Assembly (NCBI RefSeq): GCF_003865365.1
Contig: NZ_RQVR01000009.1
Span: 75,124 to 139,123 of the forward strand
Direction: 5' to 3'
Source: Flavobacterium macacae
GTDB taxonomy: Bacteria > Bacteroidota > Bacteroidia > Flavobacteriales > Flavobacteriaceae
Length of the DNA stretch: 64,000 nucleotides
This document shows positions 9,320 to 17,934 of this stretch, piece after piece (position 1 is the first letter of the stretch; the number at the start of each line of letters is the position of its first letter). A program made the translations under genes and the position numbers. The notes under the pieces are model-generated. The model worked only from the letters and a program-made list of their open reading frames with translations. It made no database searches and was not told where the DNA came from.

Positions 9320-9399
9320 ATTTAGAAAGGCAGAAATAATTTCAACCAAATTACTTAAAATTAAGGGAATAGTTTTTAGGATTGCGTTAAACTTTGATC

Positions 9400-9840
9400 T
9401 TAAGTTATTTTTTTGTGCATTATAAAATGAGTTCCGATATCGCCAATGATAAATGGCGCACCGATTATTTTGTATCCTAATTTTTCATAAAAACCCACAG
9501 CAATTTCCCGTGCATTAAACCAAATCACTTCACCGCCACGGCATTTGGCATTTGCTTCGGCATATTTTACAAGAGATTCTCCGATTCCTCTTTTCTGAAA
9601 TTCTTTTAAAACCGCCATTCCTCTTAACTGAAATTGATTATTTTCGGTAAGTAAATCAGTCTTTTCTTGGAACAAAGAAGCGATTCCTGCTAAATTTTCA
9701 TCCATGAACAAACCAAAATGGCGGGTGGACTCTAAATTATCGCCTTCAAAATGGCAAGTTTCAATACTTTTTCCAGGTCTTAAAACAGGCTGGCGGACAG
9801 AAAAAGTTTCTAAAGCGGTAATTTCTTTAATGGACAGCAT
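9400..9840 (-). CDS. GNAT family N-acetyltransferase
   Basis: This is a 146-residue single-domain GNAT protein. Acetyl-CoA-binding motif A is seen as LRGMAVLKEFQKRGIGESLV (Q-x-R-G-I-G pyrophosphate loop). Strand beta-5 with AREIAVGFYEKLGYKIIG follows, the usual motif B. The substrate is unknown. The start MLSIKEITALETFSVRQPVL is typical of small flavobacterial acetyltransferases. The gene stands alone between the transpeptidase and the tRNA. No clear promoter was identified. Confidence 0.85.
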   Translation of the reverse strand: MLSIKEITALETFSVRQPVLRPGKSIETCHFEGDNLESTRHFGLFMDENLAGIASLFQEKTDLLTENNQFQLRGMAVLKEFQKRGIGESLVKYAEANAKCRGGEVIWFNAREIAVGFYEKLGYKIIGAPFIIGDIGTHFIMHKKIT

Positions 9841-9966
9841 ACAAATTTTAAATTTTTTCTGATTTTATTTTTTGGCATAACAATTTAATAATAAAAAGAT
9901 TATGTCCTAAATTCTCTTATTTTACAAAGGTCGTCAAAAAAAGTTGTATTTTTTTTCAAGAAAAAC

Positions 9967-9998
9967 TTGCAACAAAGAAATCTTTTGACGTATATTTG
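9967..9998 (+). promoter_or_regulatory. Promoter of tRNA-Gly
   Basis: TTG (9967-9969), a 21-bp spacer and TATATTTG (9991-9998) match the Bacteroidota promoter consensus. The -7 box ends 12 bp before the tRNA 5' end. Confidence 0.75.
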
Positions 9999-10010
9999 CA
10001 CCGTTGAAAC

Positions 10011-10083
<73 letters not shown>

Positions 10084-10090
10084 CTTAAAG

Positions 10091-10121
10091 AAAATCTCAA
10101 GTGAAAGCTTGAGATTTTTTG
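10091..10121 (+). terminator. Terminator of tRNA-Gly
   Basis: A perfect AAAATCTCAAG / CTTGAGATTTT stem with a 6-nt loop, followed by Ts, lies 8 bp past the tRNA. Confidence 0.85.
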
Positions 10122-10149
10122 TTTTATAGCATTTTGTCATTTTAAAATA

Positions 10150-10188
10150 AGTGCCACAGATTAAAACATTTAGTCTGTGGCACTTTTT
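10150..10188 (-). terminator. Terminator of pepE, possibly bidirectional
   Basis: GTGCCACAGA pairs with TCTGTGGCAC around a 10-nt loop, with Ts to the right and an A-rich tract to the left. It lies directly after the pepE stop codon and between convergent units. Confidence 0.75.
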
Positions 10189-10189
10189 G

Positions 10190-10897
10190 TTATTTTAAAG
10201 AACTCAAGTCGCTTCCGGTTGGCAATTCTTCCGGATTTTGATTCTGCCTAAAAAGGCGCGCTTGCAAATCTCCTTTTAAAATAATCTTTTCTCCTTTCAC
10301 ATCAAGCCAGCTTCCTTCACGAAGTCCTAAAACGGGCAAGGAATTAAACTGATGGAATTCTTTTATTCTGGTTTCGCGTGTTTCGCCCATGTGTTTTGAA
10401 TTGGCATCGGGATCCAAATAATGCGGATTCAAATTAAACGGAACCATTCCTAAAGTTTGAAAGCTCGGCGGATAAATAATCGGCATATCGTTGGTGGTTT
10501 GCATCGTCAATCCAGTAATGTTGCTTCCGGCACTTGTTCCCAGATACGGCGTTCCTTTTTTTAGGGTTTCTGTCAAAAGCGACATTAAATTATAGCGATA
10601 CAATTGAGAAACGAGTAGAAAGGTGTTTCCACCTCCGGTAAAAATACCTTCTGCGTTTTGAATTGCTTCCGCAGGATTTTCAAATTCGTGAATTCCTTTG
10701 ACTTTAATATGTATTTTGGCAAAAGCCTCGCTTACTTTAGAAGTATAGGCTTCATGCGAAATGCCACTTGGCCTTGCATAAGGAATAAAAATCAGGGTTT
10801 TTACATCTTTAAAATGAACGGCAAGTTCAGGCAGCAGATAGTCTAAATATTCTCCATCATGAAGTGTGGAAGTGCTTGCAATTATTAAGTTTTTCAT
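10190..10897 (-). CDS. pepE: Dipeptidase E (peptidase family S51, alpha-aspartyl dipeptidase)
   Basis: PepE hydrolyses dipeptides with N-terminal aspartate in the cytosol, recovering aspartate from peptides. The 235-residue length equals that of the Salmonella enzyme. Family marks are MKNLIIASTSTLHDGEYLDY at the N-terminus, FTGGGNTFLLVSQLYR, and the nucleophile elbow YLGTSAGSNITG, in which Ser is the catalytic residue. NDMPIIYPPSFQTLGMVPFN and NPHYLDP follow, with the catalytic His in HYLDP or nearby. No signal peptide is present. The gene is monocistronic between a terminator and a divergent intergenic region. Confidence 0.93.
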   Translation of the reverse strand: MKNLIIASTSTLHDGEYLDYLLPELAVHFKDVKTLIFIPYARPSGISHEAYTSKVSEAFAKIHIKVKGIHEFENPAEAIQNAEGIFTGGGNTFLLVSQLYRYNLMSLLTETLKKGTPYLGTSAGSNITGLTMQTTNDMPIIYPPSFQTLGMVPFNLNPHYLDPDANSKHMGETRETRIKEFHQFNSLPVLGLREGSWLDVKGEKIILKGDLQARLFRQNQNPEELPTGSDLSSLK

Positions 10898-11034
10898 TGA
10901 AATAAATTTGAATTGTAAAAATACAAAGGTTTAAAAGAATTAAACCCATCATTTTAAATAGTTTATTATTAACATAAATTTAGTACGTCTTTGGCAATGT
11001 TTTTGGAGATGCATCAGATATTTTTACAAATCAA

Positions 11035-11796
11035 ATGTACCCCCAGCAGATTATGCCGCAAAATATTATTTATTCACTAGTACTTCTGCTCTCTTTCTCG
11101 ATGTTTTCTCAAGAAACTGAAAGAAAAAATTGGAAAGGTAAAGTTATGGCATCAGTGCAAGCGCTTGATGGGATTTATGTTCTTAACTTAACTTCAAAAA
11201 AAGAAACTATTACAAAAGAAGGTGGATATTTTACTATTCCTGCTCGTGTGGGTGATTCTATTATGTTTTCTTCCATTCAGTTTAAAGGAAAAACGCTGGT
11301 TTTAGATTCAAAAAGTTGGGAAGACAGCTTGTTTTTTGTTAAATTAGAGACATTAATTAATGAGCTCGACGAGGTAATGGTGGTTCAATACAAAGGTTTT
11401 GATGCCTATTCAATGGGAATTATTTCCAAACCCGCAAAGGTTTATACGCCAGCCGAAAGAAAATTGAGAACCGCAACGGGTCTTGATGCAAAAGCAGGAT
11501 TAAGTTCTTCCATGACAATTGATCCGCTTTTTAATATGCTTTCTGGAAGAACGGCAATGCTGAAACGCAATCTGGAAGTAGAGAAAAAAGAACGCTGGAT
11601 GAATCAAATAGAAAATTTGTTTGAAGAACAATATTTTACTGATAAATTAAAAATTCCGTCAGACCATATTAAGGGATTTCAATTTTTTGCTGTAGAAAAT
11701 CAAAGATTTGTAAAAACCCTAAGTTTAAAAGATAAAGCAATGGCTACTTTTTTGATTGGAGAACTTGCTAAACAATATAAAGAAACCATAAAATGA
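11035..11796 (+). CDS. Exported CarboxypepD_reg-like protein, paralogue 1 of 5
   Basis: This 253-residue protein has a signal peptide ending MFSQ and a beta-sandwich of the CarboxypepD_reg_2 type. The sandwich runs over about residues 30-110 (GKVMASVQALDGIYVLNL, GGYFTIPARVGDSIMFSS). A family-specific region follows with VVQYKGFDAYSMGIISKPAK, VYTPAERKLRTATG and a C-terminal DKLKIPSDHIKGFQFFAVEN. I know of no experimental function; the domain is often a surface or periplasmic binding module. An alternative ATG lies at 11053, which gives a more compact signal peptide. It heads a chain of five related genes, and its stop overlaps the next start (ATGA). It has the longest gap between the sandwich domain and the C-terminal motif. 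Confidence 0.75.
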   Translation: MYPQQIMPQNIIYSLVLLLSFSMFSQETERKNWKGKVMASVQALDGIYVLNLTSKKETITKEGGYFTIPARVGDSIMFSSIQFKGKTLVLDSKSWEDSLFFVKLETLINELDEVMVVQYKGFDAYSMGIISKPAKVYTPAERKLRTATGLDAKAGLSSSMTIDPLFNMLSGRTAMLKRNLEVEKKERWMNQIENLFEEQYFTDKLKIPSDHIKGFQFFAVENQRFVKTLSLKDKAMATFLIGELAKQYKETIK

Positions 11797-12524
11797 TAAA
11801 AAAAAACTACCTAATAGTCCTTGTGCTTTTAATGTCCACTTTTGTTTTTGCTCAAAACGGTGAAAAACTAATCAAGGGAAAAGTTTTAACGGGTCAGATT
11901 CCGGTGGAAAATGTAGAAGTCATCAATATTTCAAACCAAAGTTCTACGACAACAAACAGTAAAGGTGAATTTCAAATTAGCGCAAAATCCAACGATCCGC
12001 TCATTTATTCCAATTCTAATTATGAAAATGTTCGTAAAAGACTGCTTAAGTCAGAATTTGAATCAGGGCAAATTACAGTTTCATTAATCCCGATAGCAAC
12101 TAATCTTGACGTGGTTGTGATTGATAAAACAAATGCGATTTCAGGATTTGAAGGCGCCAAAAAGTTTACGCCAGCCGAAAGAAGATTGGAGACCGGAAAC
12201 AAACAATTCCGTTTGAAGCAAGGTTTAGAAATAAGTAACGACGCAATCATTAACAAAATTTCGGGTAAATCAAAAAGATTGAAAAAGGAAGTTGAAGTAG
12301 AACGAAAAGAGGCTTTTTTAGAAGAATTCAGCGACACTTTTGCCGACGAATTTTTTACAGAGGATTTGAGAATTGAAAAAGAATATGTTGATGGTTTTAA
12401 GTTTTATCTTGCAGAAGATCCAGAATTCATCAAAGCTTTTCATACGTATTCAGATCAAGAATTTGGCGCAATGATTCTTCGGAAAACAGAAGAATATAAG
12501 AAGCTGATTGCCAATGAAAAATAA
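11793..12524 (+). CDS. Exported CarboxypepD_reg-like protein, paralogue 2 of 5
   Basis: This 243-residue exported protein has a signal peptide (MIKKNYLIVLVLLMSTFVFA, then Q). The same architecture as its neighbours follows: LIKGKVLTGQIPVENVEVIN, KGEFQISAKSNDPLIYS, then the motif KKFTPAERRLETGN and the tail EDLRIEKEYVDGFKFYLAED. It is the most diverged member: the Y-x-N-x-NA-x-x-LGI-x-xKP segment found in the others is replaced by KTNAISGFEGAKKF. The start overlaps the previous stop by 4 bp (ATGA), which implies coupled translation. Function unknown. Confidence 0.75.
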   Translation: MIKKNYLIVLVLLMSTFVFAQNGEKLIKGKVLTGQIPVENVEVINISNQSSTTTNSKGEFQISAKSNDPLIYSNSNYENVRKRLLKSEFESGQITVSLIPIATNLDVVVIDKTNAISGFEGAKKFTPAERRLETGNKQFRLKQGLEISNDAIINKISGKSKRLKKEVEVERKEAFLEEFSDTFADEFFTEDLRIEKEYVDGFKFYLAEDPEFIKAFHTYSDQEFGAMILRKTEEYKKLIANEK

Positions 12525-13263
12525 TTTTATTCTTATTTGTTTTTTAGTTTTCCAGATTTCTTTTGCCCAAGAAAAGAAGTTGCATGGGAAAATACTAGCG
12601 GACGGAAATTTAGCTGAAGGAATAAATGTGGTCAACTTGGTCAATGAAACATCGACGCTGACAGATTCAAAAGGAGAATTTCAAATTCTTGCAAAGGAAG
12701 ACGACTTGCTGGTTTTTTCTTCGATGAATTATGAATATAAGAGAAAACTTATTTCTGCTGAAAATATGGAATCAGGAAGTTTTTCAGTTGAAATGATACC
12801 GAAGGTGAATGAAATTGAAGTGATTACAATTGAAAATTATCAAAACATAAACGCAGTTAGTTTAGGGATTCTACAAAAGCCAATAAAGCAATTAACCCCA
12901 GCGGAAAGGAGACTATACACAGCTGGAGATTTTAAACCGATACATTTACTTAGTATTTTAGGAGGAAGCCTTCCGCTTGATCCCCTTATAAATGCAATTA
13001 ATGGTCGAACAAAACGATTAAAAAAGGAAATAGGAATCGAAAAAAGAGAGCATTATTTAAATGAGTTACAACTTATGTTTCCTGATGAATATTTTACTGA
13101 AACCTTAAAAATCCCTTCGCAATATAGTAAAGGATTTCAGTTGATGGCAATAGAAGATGAAGAATTTATAACAATGCTTAAAAGTGGAAACAGGACACTT
13201 TCTTCCATTCGTTTAATTCAACTTTCTGAAATTTATAAAGATTTACAAGTCAATGAAAAATAA
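12514..13263 (+). CDS. Exported CarboxypepD_reg-like protein, paralogue 3 of 5
   Basis: This is a 249-residue exported protein. ATG 12514 is preferred over the TTG two codons upstream because it opens the signal peptide MKNNFILICFLVFQISFAQ. Domain order matches its neighbours: KLHGKILADGNLAEGINVVN, KGEFQILAKEDDLLVFSS, then NINAVSLGILQKPIKQLTPA, ERRLYTAG and TLKIPSQYSKGFQLMAIEDE. It starts 11 bp inside the end of the preceding gene, in the sequence AATGAAAAATAA, which recurs at the next junction. It is closest to paralogue 4 over the first 120 residues. Function unknown. Confidence 0.75.
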   Translation: MKNNFILICFLVFQISFAQEKKLHGKILADGNLAEGINVVNLVNETSTLTDSKGEFQILAKEDDLLVFSSMNYEYKRKLISAENMESGSFSVEMIPKVNEIEVITIENYQNINAVSLGILQKPIKQLTPAERRLYTAGDFKPIHLLSILGGSLPLDPLINAINGRTKRLKKEIGIEKREHYLNELQLMFPDEYFTETLKIPSQYSKGFQLMAIEDEEFITMLKSGNRTLSSIRLIQLSEIYKDLQVNEK

Positions 13264-13966
13264 ATTACTCTTGATTTTTATAATCTTTTTTCAATTCTCT
13301 TTTGCTCAAGAAAAAATAATTCACGGAAAAATTTCTGCAGAAGGCAATAATGTCGAAGGAATCAATATTATAAATTTAGTTAATGAAAGGTCAACTGTTT
13401 CTGATGTAAACGGAGGGTTTCAAATTTTGGCAAAAGTCGAAGATTTATTGGTTTTAACGGCAGTAAATTTTGAATACAAGCGCAAAATAATTACCACAGA
13501 AGATGTAAATGCTAAAACTATTGAAATCAAAATGACGCCAAAAGTAGGGCAGATCGATGAAGTGGTAATCACGCAATATAAAAACATCAATGCGGTTGAT
13601 TTAGGGATTCTCTCTAAGCCTGCCAAAGTGTACACTCCTGCGGAAAGAAGAGTGAGGACAGCAACGACAGGGCTTTTAGATCCGTTGGTGAATTTGATTT
13701 CAGGAAGAACAAAAAAACTGAAAGATAATGTTCAAATTGAAAGAAGAATTTTTCTTTTAGAAAAAATAGATGATTTATATGAAGACGAGTATTTTGTCAA
13801 TAAGTTAAAAATTCCAGAGGACAAAATTTCGGGATTTAAATATTATGCTGTCGAAGATGCTAAATTGGTTAGCGCGCTTAATTCTAAAAATAGGGTATTG
13901 AGCGATTTGATTTTTGTACAACTTTCTCAAAAATATAAAGCACTTCTTTCAGATGAAAAAAAATAA
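13253..13966 (+). CDS. Exported CarboxypepD_reg-like protein, paralogue 4 of 5
   Basis: This 237-residue protein has a signal peptide (MKNKLLLIFIIFFQFSFAQ). The sandwich domain reads IIHGKISAEGNNVEGINIIN and GGFQILAKVEDLLVLTAVNF. The conserved segment NINAVDLGILSKPAKVYTPA followed by ERRVRTATTG and the tail NKLKIPEDKISGFKYYAVED complete it. Compared with paralogues 1 and 3 it lacks about 10 residues just after the TPAERR motif. The start lies 11 bp inside the end of paralogue 3 with the same AATGAAAAATAA junction. Function unknown. Confidence 0.75.
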   Translation: MKNKLLLIFIIFFQFSFAQEKIIHGKISAEGNNVEGINIINLVNERSTVSDVNGGFQILAKVEDLLVLTAVNFEYKRKIITTEDVNAKTIEIKMTPKVGQIDEVVITQYKNINAVDLGILSKPAKVYTPAERRVRTATTGLLDPLVNLISGRTKKLKDNVQIERRIFLLEKIDDLYEDEYFVNKLKIPEDKISGFKYYAVEDAKLVSALNSKNRVLSDLIFVQLSQKYKALLSDEKK

Positions 13967-14639
13967 AATTATTATCCTGACTTTTTTTATTTCGTATCTC
14001 AATTTTGCCCAAGAAAAGTTAATTAAAGGAAAAATTATCGCCGACGGTAACAACGTTGAAGGAATAAATTTGATGAATCTAGTCAATGAGAAATCCACGA
14101 TTACAAATTCAAATGGTGAATTTTCAATATTGGTTAAGGAAGACGATTTGTTGATTTTTTCTGCAGAAAGTTTCCATTATAAAAGAAAATTGATAGATGC
14201 TGACGATTTGAAAAAAGATTTGATAATCATTGAAATGGAGCCGAAACCCATTGAAATTCCGGAAGTTATAGTGAATCAATTTAGTTATCTTACAGCTTAT
14301 AATTTAGGGATAATTAATTATATTCCAAGAGTTTATACGGTTGCTGAAAGAAGAATGAACAGCAAAGTGGGAACTGCCGCAGATAGAAAAGCCCAACTAG
14401 AAGCAGAGAAAAAAGCGATGATTGTTGAAAAAATAGAGCGCCTTTTTGATGATGAATATATTGTTCAAACTTTAAAAATTGACCCTGATTATGTGAAGGC
14501 TTTTAAGTATTATTTTTCTGAAGATAAAGCATTTGCAAAAGTGGTAAACAGCAAAATTGAGGATGATATTACATTGGCAATTATTGAAATCGCTCAAAAA
14601 TACAATGAGCTTCAAACGGAAGAAATTGTCAAAGAATAA
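13953..14639 (+). CDS. Exported CarboxypepD_reg-like protein, paralogue 5 of 5
   Basis: This is a 228-residue exported protein. ATG 13953 is chosen because it begins the signal peptide MKKNKIIILTFFISYLNFAQ, and it overlaps the end of paralogue 4 by 14 bp. The sandwich domain (LIKGKIIADGNNVEGINLMN) is very close to paralogues 3 and 4. The TPAERR motif has decayed to YTVAERRMNS, and the KPAK element to YIPR. The C-terminal helix pair and LKIDPDYVKAFKYYFSEDKA are kept. Function unknown. A DUF6702 gene follows after 13 bp. Confidence 0.75.
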   Translation: MKKNKIIILTFFISYLNFAQEKLIKGKIIADGNNVEGINLMNLVNEKSTITNSNGEFSILVKEDDLLIFSAESFHYKRKLIDADDLKKDLIIIEMEPKPIEIPEVIVNQFSYLTAYNLGIINYIPRVYTVAERRMNSKVGTAADRKAQLEAEKKAMIVEKIERLFDDEYIVQTLKIDPDYVKAFKYYFSEDKAFAKVVNSKIEDDITLAIIEIAQKYNELQTEEIVKE

Positions 14640-14652
14640 TTACTTTTGAAAA

Positions 14653-15153
14653 ATGAAAAAAATTATAAAAGGCATTTTTGTTTTATTCCTTTTTATGGGA
14701 TTGACGTCAATGACGGTGCATAAATTTTATGTTTCGGTAAACCAAATTGATTTTGTTCCAAAGAAAAAAGCGCTTGAAATCACATCCAGAATTTTCATTG
14801 ACGACTTAGATTTGGCTTTAGAAAAAAAGTTCAAAAAGAAAGTATATCTCGCTACTTCCCGAGAAACCGCTGACGCAAAAGAATTACTCCAAAAATACTT
14901 TTCTGAAAATTTTTCAATAAAAGTAAACGGTCAGGAAAAGCAAATCAATTTTCTCGGAAAAGAAGTAGAAGAGAATGTTTTGATTTGTTATTTCAATGTA
15001 AAAGACGTTCAGAAAGTCACTTCTTTAGAAATAAAAAATGCAGTTTTAATGGAGCTTTATGACCAACAGCATATCTTTCACACGAATGTTTCTGGAAAGA
15101 AAAAGAGCATCTTGCTTACTAACGAAACTTCGAGCAGTGTGTTAAAATATTAG
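14653..15153 (+). CDS. DUF6702 family exported protein
   Basis: This is a 166-residue protein with a signal peptide (MKKIIKGIFVLFLFMGLTSM). Immediately after it comes the hallmark HKFYVSVNQIDFVPKKKALE, followed by ITSRIFIDDLDLAL. This His-Lys-Phe-Tyr start to the mature protein is the recognisable feature of the flavobacterial DUF6702 family. The mature part looks like a compact beta-rich domain. Members commonly lie directly upstream of an M1 peptidase, as here, which suggests a joint envelope role, but no activity is known. It is 13 bp after paralogue 5 and 60 bp before the peptidase. Confidence 0.8.
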   Translation: MKKIIKGIFVLFLFMGLTSMTVHKFYVSVNQIDFVPKKKALEITSRIFIDDLDLALEKKFKKKVYLATSRETADAKELLQKYFSENFSIKVNGQEKQINFLGKEVEENVLICYFNVKDVQKVTSLEIKNAVLMELYDQQHIFHTNVSGKKKSILLTNETSSSVLKY

Positions 15154-15213
15154 CAATCTTTTTTGCTTTAGGCTAAATTGAGTATTTTTCCACCTTTTAA
15201 GAAAACTTCCCTA

Positions 15214-17472
15214 ATGAAAAAATATATTTTTCTTCTTGCGATGCTTCCCGTTTCGCTTTTGGCTCAAGTAACAAAAACACCAGAAAAGAAGCGCGAACCA
15301 GGAAAATACGATACCAATAAATTCAGCCAAATATACGATCTTTTGGCAACTCCCAATATGTTCAGAACGGCTTCCGGTGCGCCAGGACCTGCGTATTATC
15401 AGCAAAAAGCCGATTATAAAATGGACATCGAACTCGATGACAAGAACACAAAGGTGTACGGAAAGGGAACGATTACCTACCACAATAATGCTCCTGAAAG
15501 CTTAGAATATCTTTGGATCCAATTGGACCAAAACCAAAGCGCCAGGACGTCTAAAACGCCCCTGATTCAAAGTCAAAAGATGGATCAAGCGATGACCCCC
15601 TCCGGTTATGCAAAAAAATATATGGAAGAAGGCTTTGATGGCGGTTTTCACATTGATTATGTCAACGATTCTAAAGGAAAGCCAATGAAATATACCATCA
15701 ATCAAACCATGATGCGCATTGATTTGCCAACGCCCTTGAAGTCTAAAGAAAAGATTGAAATCAACATAAAATGGTGGTATTTAATCAATAATTACAGAAT
15801 TTATGGCGGTCGTTCTGGTTACGAACATTTTGATTCTGACGGAAATAACTTGTATGTTATTGCACAGTTTTATCCAAGAATGGCGGTTTATAACGATGTG
15901 GAAGGCTGGCAAAATATGCAGTTTTGGGGAACAGGTGAATATGCGCTTCCTTTTGGAGACTTTGATGTCAATATCACGGTTCCGGCAGACCACATTTTAG
16001 AAGCTACCGGAGATTTACTGAACCGAAAAGAAGTGTTTACCTCAGAGCAGTTAAAAAGATATGAATTAGCCGAAAAGACTTATGACAAGCCGGTTGTTGT
16101 TGTGACGCAGGCCGAAGCAGAAGCGGCATCCAAAGGTTTTTCTGATAAAAATAAAACGTGGAAATTTAGTGCGAAAAACGTGCGTGATTTTGGAATTTCG
16201 ACTTCTCGAAAGTTCATTTATGATGCCATGGCGGTCAAGCTTTCTGAGAAATCGGTGATGGCCATTTCGCTGTATCCGCCCGAAGCCAACCCGCTTTGGG
16301 GCGATCTGTCCACAAAAACGGTGGCACATACTTTGTCCAGTTATTCTTCGCACACTTTTGATTATCCCTATCCAAAAGCGATTTCGGTTTCGGCTGAAGA
16401 TCAAGGAATGGAATATCCGATGATCTGTTGGAATTATGGGCGTCCAGATGAAAACGGATTTGTGAGCGACAGGATAAAATATGGAATGCAAAGCGTAATT
16501 ATTCACGAAGTGGGGCATAATTTTTTCCCGATGATTGTGAATTCAGACGAACGCCAATGGAGTTGGATGGACGAAGGCTTGAATACGTTTTTGCAATATG
16601 TAGCGGAACAAGAATTAGATCCAAAATATCCTTCGCAACGCGGTCCTGCAAAAAGTATCGTTCCTTACATGAGTGGCGACCAAAGTTTCTTAGAGCCGAT
16701 TATGTCAAATTCTGAAGGAATTCACCAATTTGGGGCAAATGCGTATTCAAAACCGGCAACGGGCTTGAATATCTTGAGAGAGACAATTATGGGCAAGGAA
16801 TTGTTCGACCACGCTTTTAAAACCTATGCGAACCGCTGGAAATTCAAGCACCCGACGCCAGAAGATTTCTTCAGGACGATAGAAGATGCTTCGGCTGTAG
16901 ATTTAGATTGGTTTTGGAGAGGCTGGTTTTTTTCTACCGACTATGTAGATTTAGGAATTGCAGAAGTGAAGGAATATTATGTTTCTGAAACAGCTCCGAA
17001 AGAAGCAAAAGAAGTGGCTATAAGACGCGGGCGTTTCAGTCAAGAAAAAGGACCCTTTGTGTATTTTATTCCTGTGGATTCAAAAGATTTGGAGAAAAGA
17101 AATAAAAAGGAATCAGGTGCTTCAGAAGTGAAAATTTTAAGTGATTTTGTCCAAGAAAAATATGCTTCTCAAGAGAGGTCGAAATTAAAAGACCCTAAAT
17201 TTTTCTACGAAGTTACCTTTGACAAACCAGGAGAAATGCTGATGCCAATTTTGGTAGAACTTACTTTTGAAGACGGAACGACAGAATTTCACAACTTTCC
17301 AGTTCAGATTTGGAGAAAAGGAAATCAGACGGCAACGCGCGTTTTTGCTACCGATAAAAAAGTTTTAAAAATTGTTTTAGATCCAAAATTAGAAACAGCT
17401 GATATTGATGTTTCTAATAATTCTTGGCCAAAAGAGGAAGTAAAATCGAAGTTTGACCAATTTGGAAGCTAA
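15214..17472 (+). CDS. Exported M1-family zinc metallopeptidase
   Basis: This is a 752-residue protein with a signal peptide (MKKYIFLLAMLPVSLLAQ). The M1 N-terminal beta domain begins near residue 50 (DYKMDIELDDKNTKVYGKGT). The catalytic site is HEVGHNFFPMIVNSDERQWS followed by WMDEG, which is HExxH plus 18 residues plus Glu. The residue preceding the substrate is reached through the EDQGMEYPMI segment, which takes the place of GAMEN. It should cleave N-terminal residues from peptides in the periplasm. ATG 15214 is used because the longer frame starts at a TTG that would precede the signal peptide. It follows DUF6702, probably as the last gene of the operon begun by the five paralogues. Confidence 0.92.
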   Translation: MKKYIFLLAMLPVSLLAQVTKTPEKKREPGKYDTNKFSQIYDLLATPNMFRTASGAPGPAYYQQKADYKMDIELDDKNTKVYGKGTITYHNNAPESLEYLWIQLDQNQSARTSKTPLIQSQKMDQAMTPSGYAKKYMEEGFDGGFHIDYVNDSKGKPMKYTINQTMMRIDLPTPLKSKEKIEINIKWWYLINNYRIYGGRSGYEHFDSDGNNLYVIAQFYPRMAVYNDVEGWQNMQFWGTGEYALPFGDFDVNITVPADHILEATGDLLNRKEVFTSEQLKRYELAEKTYDKPVVVVTQAEAEAASKGFSDKNKTWKFSAKNVRDFGISTSRKFIYDAMAVKLSEKSVMAISLYPPEANPLWGDLSTKTVAHTLSSYSSHTFDYPYPKAISVSAEDQGMEYPMICWNYGRPDENGFVSDRIKYGMQSVIIHEVGHNFFPMIVNSDERQWSWMDEGLNTFLQYVAEQELDPKYPSQRGPAKSIVPYMSGDQSFLEPIMSNSEGIHQFGANAYSKPATGLNILRETIMGKELFDHAFKTYANRWKFKHPTPEDFFRTIEDASAVDLDWFWRGWFFSTDYVDLGIAEVKEYYVSETAPKEAKEVAIRRGRFSQEKGPFVYFIPVDSKDLEKRNKKESGASEVKILSDFVQEKYASQERSKLKDPKFFYEVTFDKPGEMLMPILVELTFEDGTTEFHNFPVQIWRKGNQTATRVFATDKKVLKIVLDPKLETADIDVSNNSWPKEEVKSKFDQFGS

Positions 17473-17536
17473 GTTAAAATCATATTAAAAACGGAATTAG
17501 AAATCAGAAGTAAAAACTGCGATTGATTTTTTACCG

Positions 17537-17544
17537 TATCTTTG
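17537..17544 (+). promoter_or_regulatory. -7 promoter box of tatA
   Basis: TATCTTTG matches TAnnTTTG and overlaps the TTG that opens the longest tatA frame, so the ATG at 17560 is the likely start. No good -33 element is visible at the right distance. Confidence 0.5.
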
Positions 17545-17559
17545 TTTAAAATTACTGTT

Positions 17560-17931
17560 ATGTTTGGAATAGGAGGATCAGAATTATTTTTAATAATCAT
17601 CATTGCGGTGATGCTTTTTGGGGCAGATAAAATTCCAGAGGTGGCGAAATCTTTAGGAAAAGGAATCCAGCAATTAAAAAGTGCAACAGACGATATTAAA
17701 TCTGAAATTCAGAAAACGGCAACAGAGAACGGCTTGGACCAAAGTTCTTTGACATGCGGATTGTCTGACGAAGTGACTAAGGTAAAAGAGAATTTTGCCA
17801 GAATTATGGAAAATTCAAATGATCCAAGTTTTGGACTTGATAAAATCAAAGAAGATTTGGGTTCTGAAATCAACAAGGTAAAAGAAGATTTAGAAACGTT
17901 AGAAGGCCCGATAAGGAGGCAAGACAGATAG
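17560..17931 (+). CDS. tatA: Twin-arginine translocase TatA/TatB-type subunit
   Basis: This is a 123-residue membrane protein of the Tat export system, which moves folded proteins across the inner membrane. MFGIGGSELFLIIIIAVMLF provides the N-terminal transmembrane helix, with a polar residue (Glu8) at the usual place. The hinge FGADKIPEVAKSLGKGIQQL leads into an amphipathic helix, and a long charged, coiled-coil-like tail follows. The tail is longer than in most TatA proteins and resembles TatB. Bacteroidota usually lack a separate TatB, so TatA/E-type is the safer name. A PAP2 phosphatase gene follows after 3 bp. Confidence 0.88.
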   Translation: MFGIGGSELFLIIIIAVMLFGADKIPEVAKSLGKGIQQLKSATDDIKSEIQKTATENGLDQSSLTCGLSDEVTKVKENFARIMENSNDPSFGLDKIKEDLGSEINKVKEDLETLEGPIRRQDR

Positions 17932-17934
17932 TTT

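Noticed and set aside
16066..16518. 150-codon antisense frame inside the M1 peptidase gene
   Set aside because: It overlaps the HExxH active-site region of the real gene and its composition (His, Arg, Phe rich) is that of an antisense shadow.
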